Of a DNA stretch of 64,000 bases, positions 58,603 through 64,000 are shown one piece after another. Position 1 is the stretch's first letter; every line of letters starts with the position of its first letter. The position numbers and the translations under genes are program-made. The stretch spans positions 62,113,725 through 62,177,724 of the forward strand of contig NC_044282.2 in the NCBI RefSeq assembly GCF_004027225.2. The letters run 5' to 3'. This stretch comes from Strigops habroptila. Taxonomy: Eukaryota; Chordata; Aves; Psittaciformes; Psittacidae. The notes under the pieces are model-generated. The model did no database searches. It was not told the DNA's origin and saw only the letters and a program-made list of their open reading frames with translations.

Positions 58603-59449
58603 CGTGAACAGGGAGTCCCAGCATCTGCTCCAGAAGCTCTACACGACAAGGGGATGTGCAAAGGGGTCAATCAGGGGGGCCAGCCAGACCCCCCGAGGGG
58701 AGGAGAGGTTGGGGTGACACCGAAGCACACCGCTTCTACCTGCTTGCGTTCTTTTCCTGCCATCTCTCACAGTGTCCAGTTGCTCGCTGGCTCATACACT
58801 GTCAAAGGGCCACCTGAGTCTCCAGGTGTCAAAGTGACACCCCGGTCTCCCCAAAACCTGCTACAGTGCGTGCCATGTTTGTGATGCAACGTGACATCAT
58901 GCATGGCTGTCACAGAGACCCAGGGCTGAGCTGGCCAGGGCATCATGAAGCCACCGGGGAGCAGGCACCCCAGAGAGCCCCTGCCCCAGGGTCTGGGGAG
59001 GCATAGCCCAGGGCTTGTGGGGAGCAGGCTGGGATGGTCTCTCTGGGCCACCCACCTCCACCCCAATGCCATCCCCTCGACTCCCATCCGAAGGGTTCTC
59101 GCTGGCCAGGGGCACCTGAAGGTAAGCATGGGAGATGGTTAGGCCAACTCAACTCAAGGGTTTCTCAACGCAATTCCCACCCCACTTAGGAGCTGTCACA
59201 GTGACTTTTCTTGGCAGTGCTCCCCGTGCTTCCATTGCCATGGCATGGAAGAGCACATGGTCCTTCAGCCAGACATAGGGTGGCAGTGGCTGGTCCCCTC
59301 CCGTGGTGCTAGTGGGTGTCACGGAACCAATAAATTGAGATCAAACAAAACAGTGAACCATAGGTCATTCAGGCCTCTAACTCCTTTGTGTGGGGCCTGA
59401 GGGACATCCTGGCAGCCCTGGCAACAGCCCCCATTCCTAACCTCCTCTT

Positions 59450-59499
59450 GTCTCCATGACAACTGCAGATACAAAATACCATGGCAACCCCATGGCAAC
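59450..59499. promoter_or_regulatory. cluster of imperfect X-box-like sites
   Basis: GTCTCC-AT-GACAAC (59450-59463) and two ATGGCAAC half-sites (59481-59488 and 59492-59499) lie within 50 bases, about 0.85 kb upstream of the membrane-protein start codon. Each departs from the full X-box consensus at two or more positions. Confidence 0.3.
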
Positions 59500-59599
59500 A
59501 GCACAAGCAATGCCACCAGTTCCCACAGCCCGGAGGCGGGCGGATTCCCGGCCATGCTGAAGCTCTAGATCTCTTTCTCTGCGCTTCATGGCCACCACC

Positions 59600-60598
59600 C
59601 TTCCAACCCTGCAGTGGTGACCACCCGTAGCTCTGGGTGGAGGAGAAGGGTTGTCCTGCTGCCCCGAGGTGGCCAGATATGGTCATCTCAGCCTCATCCA
59701 TCACCCTCACGGAGCAGGTCCCCCTCCCTGGCACAGTCCTGCCTTTCCAGGACTGCGTCTGCTGCTTCACATCCAACGTGGACCCCAGGGAGTCTCTTTT
59801 AGAGGGCATTTATTTTCCCTGGGACAGGAACCTGACGGAACCAAAAAGCATCCTCCAAAGGGGGGTGATGGGGAAGGTCTTTGGGGCTGCTCCAAGCCCC
59901 TGGCAGGATCTTAGCTCTGCTGGGCTGAGTGAACCCATCGTGGCTGGACTGAGGCACCAGGAGGGGGATGGCTGGTCTGGGTGAGGGAGGACAGCCCAGG
60001 GTCTGTGGGCATGGCCTGAGTTGGGGTCAATGAGCAGGGATATGTCAGTAGATAATTTGTTGAAGACCATATGGGCTTCCGGGATAGCGGAGCTGGCCCT
60101 CCGCACTGCCTGTGTGGCCCCTTTGGATGTGTCAGAGGTGGAAAAGCTCCAGGACACAGTGGGACATGCAGTCACCTCACCAGGGACCGTCAGATGGCGG
60201 AAGAACTTCAAATACATCACCATTCCAGGTGCTTTCCTGCTAACCCTCATGCCCTGATTCCCCATCCCCTTCCAACACTGAGGGCCTGACCTTACCACTC
60301 ATGAGGGCTGAGGAGAGCTGGGATGCTGGCAGGGAGCACCTGCCCTGTGGACCCCCCGTGCTCACATGGGCAGCAATATTCCCATCAGCCTTGGCTCCTA
60401 CTGACAGCTCCTGAAAGAACACCTGAGAACCATGAACCTTGCCCTGGCACCCTGCGCTGCATTGGCCTGTGGTCTCCCCATCGCTGCCCATAGCAGACTC
60501 ACACCCCTGGCTCCTGCTCTTTTCGGGGTTTTGGGGCCTGAGCCATGTGGGTAAAGGATTATTCATCCCCTATAAGATTGATAAGGAAACGAGATTGA
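59600..60598. other. intergenic; one weak plus-strand reading frame
   Basis: An ATG near 60030 opens about 75 codons (MSRDMSVDNLLKTIW... ending at 60257). Its end (WRKNFKYITIPGAFLLTL) loosely recalls the membrane segment of cytochrome oxidase subunit 6A, but the resemblance is slight and it stops early. Nothing else was recognised. Confidence 0.2.
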
Positions 60599-60600
60599 TA

Positions 60601-60770
60601 ATCATAGAATCACAGGATGGTTTGTGTTGGAAGGGACCTTAAACATCATCCAGCTCCAACCCCCTGCCACAGGCAGGGACACCTTCCACTAGAGCAGGTT
60701 GCTCCAAGCCCTGTCCAACCTGGCCTTGAACACTGCCAGGGATGGGGCAGCCACAGCTTCTCTGGGCACG
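60601..60770 (-). repeat. CR1 LINE fragment
   Basis: A minus-strand CR1 3' end of about 170 bases, from ATCATAGAATCACAGGATGG to the CACAGCTTCTCTGGGCA block. Confidence 0.92.
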
Positions 60771-61576
60771 CAGTTCCAATGAAAACTTGTTCCATTTACT
60801 AAAGTAAATAATGCTGCTTGGCTGGAACATGTTATAAGCTGTGGGGGCCAGGGGGAGCCTCACGCTCCTTGGGGTGCTGCAGGGGGGACAGAGGGTATTT
60901 CTCCAGCTCAGGTTGCCGGCCTCAAGATGGCAGCAATAACCTGCAGCATCCCTCTACCTGCTTGGAGTGAGTGGGGACCGCTCCATCCAACCCTCCTGGC
61001 TCGAAGGACACCCTCAGCCTCCTCTGCTGGCATCATCTCCCCACTTCTTCAATGTGACTCCTGCATGACAAAACTTCCTCTGCTCCTTCTTGGTGCTCCC
61101 AAACATCTGCTGGTGGCTCCGGAGCTGCAGCGGGTGTCCTCCTCCATCTCCATCTCCCCGATCCTCCAGCCCCGGCCCTGCTCCCTGGCAAAAGTAAGTT
61201 GGTGCTTTTCTCCCTCGAGCAGCCCCACACTGGGATGCTCGAAGCCGTTCCCGAAGCACCGCTCCCTAGTGATGGGAGAGGTGCTATTAATAAATCCCGT
61301 CAGATTTTATCGCTTCTCTCTGTGCCAATGAAGAGGGTGGTTTATGGAAGGGGGGAGGCAGAGGGAAACCTGTTTCTCTCGAGCGTTTCATAGCTACGAG
61401 CTCACCCTCAGTGCAGGAGCATGGGATGGCTCAGCAGACTGTTCAGCCAGCTTTCCTGTAAGTCACAGGGCTGTATCTGCTGGGGGCTCTGGGGTGGCTC
61501 TTGTGTTGGTTTTTGGCAGGGATTAGCAGGGGAGAAAGGTTTCCCTGCTCCCTGGGGCTGTGCTGGCCAGGGCATG
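60771..61576. other. intergenic, no gene recognised
   Basis: No supported exon was seen. The stretch ends abruptly at the duplication breakpoint. Confidence 0.4.
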
Positions 61577-64000
61577 GAAATCTCTCTCAGCTTCCCAGCA
61601 CCTTGTTTGCTTGACAGCTGACGGAAAGGAAGAGCTGCTTTGTGGGATGATTGCCCCAGTCTCCTGGCGCTGCTGCTCTGGGCTGGGAGGTATCACACCC
61701 TGCCAGTGAACCTCTCTCTCAGCTCTACGGGTCACTTTGAAACGAGCTCAGGGGACACAGTGGCATCAGGCGCAGGCAGAACGACTGCATGAATGGGTGA
61801 GAGCTGGTGTAGTTTAATTCATTAGTGTGTTTTCCACGTGCAAAAGGAGGCGGAAGTCTGATACTGAAAAAAATCTCATAATACAGTGTTTTACTGAGGA
61901 GCCTATAAAGACCTCTTCCGTGATAGGAATTGATTAGAATGAAGCTCCTGCATGCCCGTAAATTACAGCATCAGCTACAGGCTTGGTTGTGCACAGCAAA
62001 CTGCACAGCAAAGAGACCCAACGGGGTCTCCATCAGGGGCTTGGGCTTGCTCTAGGCCCAGGGGGATCTCTGGGGGCAGACGAAGAGTCCTGAGCTGTAG
62101 GCTAGAAGCAGGGAAGACACTGGTACCTGAGTTAGCTGGCTTGGAGCTCTCCTGGGTAGCCCTACTTACAACAGGCAGTGTACAAACAACCCGAGAAGAC
62201 ACTCAGAAGCAGTCCCACCCGGCTAGGATCAAAGCTTGACTGAAGAAAAGACGGAGGTAAATCCCAGCAGGGCCAAGGGACCTCCTCCTTATAGCAGATG
62301 GAGGAAAGCCATGGCCCAACCCCCAGATTTAAAATGCTGATTCCCATCTAGTGAAACTGGGGAGTACTCAATAACCCTCAAACCACAGACTTCACTGTTA
62401 GGTCTTGGCTAAGCTCCTGATTCAGAGAGACCTCAGAATAATGATACCACAGGTTAGTCAGGAAAATAGGTACTTCCAAATTCTCTTTTCTTCTGAAGGG
62501 AATCAGGAGGACCTGTAGCTCCTCCCTCTGCCCCAAAGAAGGAAAACTTCACCAAATCAGTCCCAGCAGAAGTTGATTTAAGCTGTTCCTAAAGCCATGT
62601 ATCACAGAGCAGCAAACCAAGGGCACAGTCACTCCAGCTAACCAAGTCCTTGCCGCTTTCCTAGCTTGAAATTTCAACGCAAAATCTGAATGCCAATTTA
62701 AATCTTTCCTGCCAAAACTCAACCCCATGACTTTTTCTTGCATTTACAGAGGACACATATCTGTAGATATCTCCCTACAGAACTCTCTTTCCCAGTCTAA
62801 GCAGCCCCAGCCTTTCAACTTTTTCTTAGGGGCCATTTGTCTGCTTGGTCTGTTCTAGACTCTCTCCCCTGTTCCCAAGCATGTTGTCAAACCTGGGCAA
62901 GGACACACAGATATAGAGAAGAATAATTCCCTCCCCTGCCTTACAAATAAACCCTCCCACAAGTACAGGTGCCTTTTTCAACAGCTCCCCATTGCTGTCT
63001 GTGAACCTTGATCTCCAGCACACTGCTGGTTACATGCTCAGGGTCACCTCCCAGGTTATCAATATGAAGGTGAAGAAACCACAGTCAGGACTGTCCCCCT
63101 GGACACGCCCTTTCAGGCTGACAGGGACCTTGCAACAGTAATATTTCACCTGCAGTCGTGCAAAACCTTCTAGACGTCAACCCTTGCTTGTATTTCCCTA
63201 GGCTTCCTAGGAGGACTGTGCTCTTCCACAGCATGCCCTCCTACCTGAGTAAGGGCAAACTCATGACAGTTCTCACACCACGGAGGCTTCGTGGGCATTA
63301 GAGAAATCATTGGTCTATGGCTAGATGTCAGAGGAAAAAGCTCACACCTCCTAGGCCAAGACCCTGACAAAGGAGGAAATTGGGCTGATCTGAAATGATG
63401 TGGTGTCAGGACAGTCACACAATTTGATCTTCCTCTCAATCATGATGTCAGAAGTAGCAAACCCCTTGACTTTCCCAGGTGTTTTATACAACCTAGAGCT
63501 ACTGTTCAGGTGCTACAGACCTCTGAGAGCAAGGGCAGAAAGACACTGAAGTATAGGATCCATGGAGAGAACAGCAGCTCCATCGCCCTGTTGACACAGG
63601 GCTGGACTGCACGCTGAAGAGCTGAGGTGACCACATACCAGCTGCAGCTTTCATACCAGAGCCAGCTACACACAGAAAAGCCCAGGGAGATCTGATCCAC
63701 TGCCACATGGCACACGCCAGCCTCTTCTGTACCTCTACATCATTCTCCAGCTGCATCTTCATGTTGTTGTACTCCTCCTCATCCTGCACCCGCAGCTGGC
63801 TCAGCTCTTTCTCAAACTCTTCCACCTTCCTCATGCGGGCACGGAGGTATTCCATCTATGGGCAAAAGGAGAATGTTGTTTATCAATGGTGACAGCTTCC
63901 TCCTGTGATCACAATTCCTTTGGCTAGCCCAAAGCAAGGTCATGCATGGAGAATTCCCCTACAGAGCAGGCTGAAAATATCCCTCTTTGCCCCCCATACT
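61577..64000. repeat. direct duplication, copy 2 (runs off the window)
   Basis: Matches 43604-46028 in the same orientation with a single homopolymer difference detected by eye. The sequence to the left of 61577 is unrelated to that left of 43604. Confidence 0.95.
63733..63855 (-). CDS. DRC1: second copy of DRC1 exon 7
   Basis: The 41-codon exon beginning MEYLRARMRKVEEFEKELS is repeated unchanged with both splice sites. It lies about 9.4 kb upstream of the complete DRC1 promoter side and on the same strand. Whether it belongs to a second full or partial DRC1 copy beyond the window, or is a false duplicate made in assembly, cannot be told here. Confidence 0.7.

Overview
This is vertebrate nuclear DNA, almost certainly from a bird. 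The genes are intron-rich with GT-AG junctions. At least a dozen CR1 LINE fragments of the avian type are present, with the usual 3' end of short ATTCTATGA-like repeats, and there is one retroviral solo LTR. The gene order STMN4-TRIM35-DRC1 puts genes side by side that, as I recall, lie on two human chromosomes (8p21 and 2p23).

Layout. 1-6.6 kb is non-coding, with CR1 tails. 6.67-17.48 kb (+) holds a six-exon gene for a secreted angiopoietin-like/fibrinogen-like protein (435 aa as assembled here). 17.5-21.4 kb holds its 3' flank and an unexplained block. 21.4-28.3 kb (-) is STMN4 (stathmin-4, 189 aa), with a CpG-rich promoter that carries repeated CRE-like sites. 28.4-32.4 kb is intergenic and includes a second promoter-like cluster at 30.6-30.8 kb. 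32.4-37.5 kb (-) is TRIM35 (493 aa), whose CpG island contains a GC-rich minisatellite. 39.1-52.2 kb (-) is DRC1 (17 coding exons, 736 aa) with a textbook RFX X-box just upstream of its start codon. 52.3-54.4 kb carries two weak convergent candidate transcription units. 54.6-56.4 kb is a long CR1 split by the solo LTR. 56.4-58.6 kb (-) is a four-exon gene that I do not recognise, encoding a cysteine-rich protein with an N-terminal membrane segment (402 aa as assembled). From 61,577 to the window end the sequence repeats 43,604-46,028 (DRC1 exon 7 with its flanking introns) almost base for base.

Functionally the genes are independent: a secreted ligand-like protein, a neuronal microtubule regulator, an E3 ubiquitin ligase and a motile-cilium scaffold. 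The best candidates for something undescribed are the membrane/cysteine-rich gene at 56.4-58.6 kb, the unusual fibrinogen-like protein with its shortened calcium loop, and the DRC1 duplication, which is either a very recent segmental duplication or a false duplication in the assembly.

Limits. All exon joins were made by eye from splice sites, reading phase and remembered protein families. No alignment, expression or conservation data were available.
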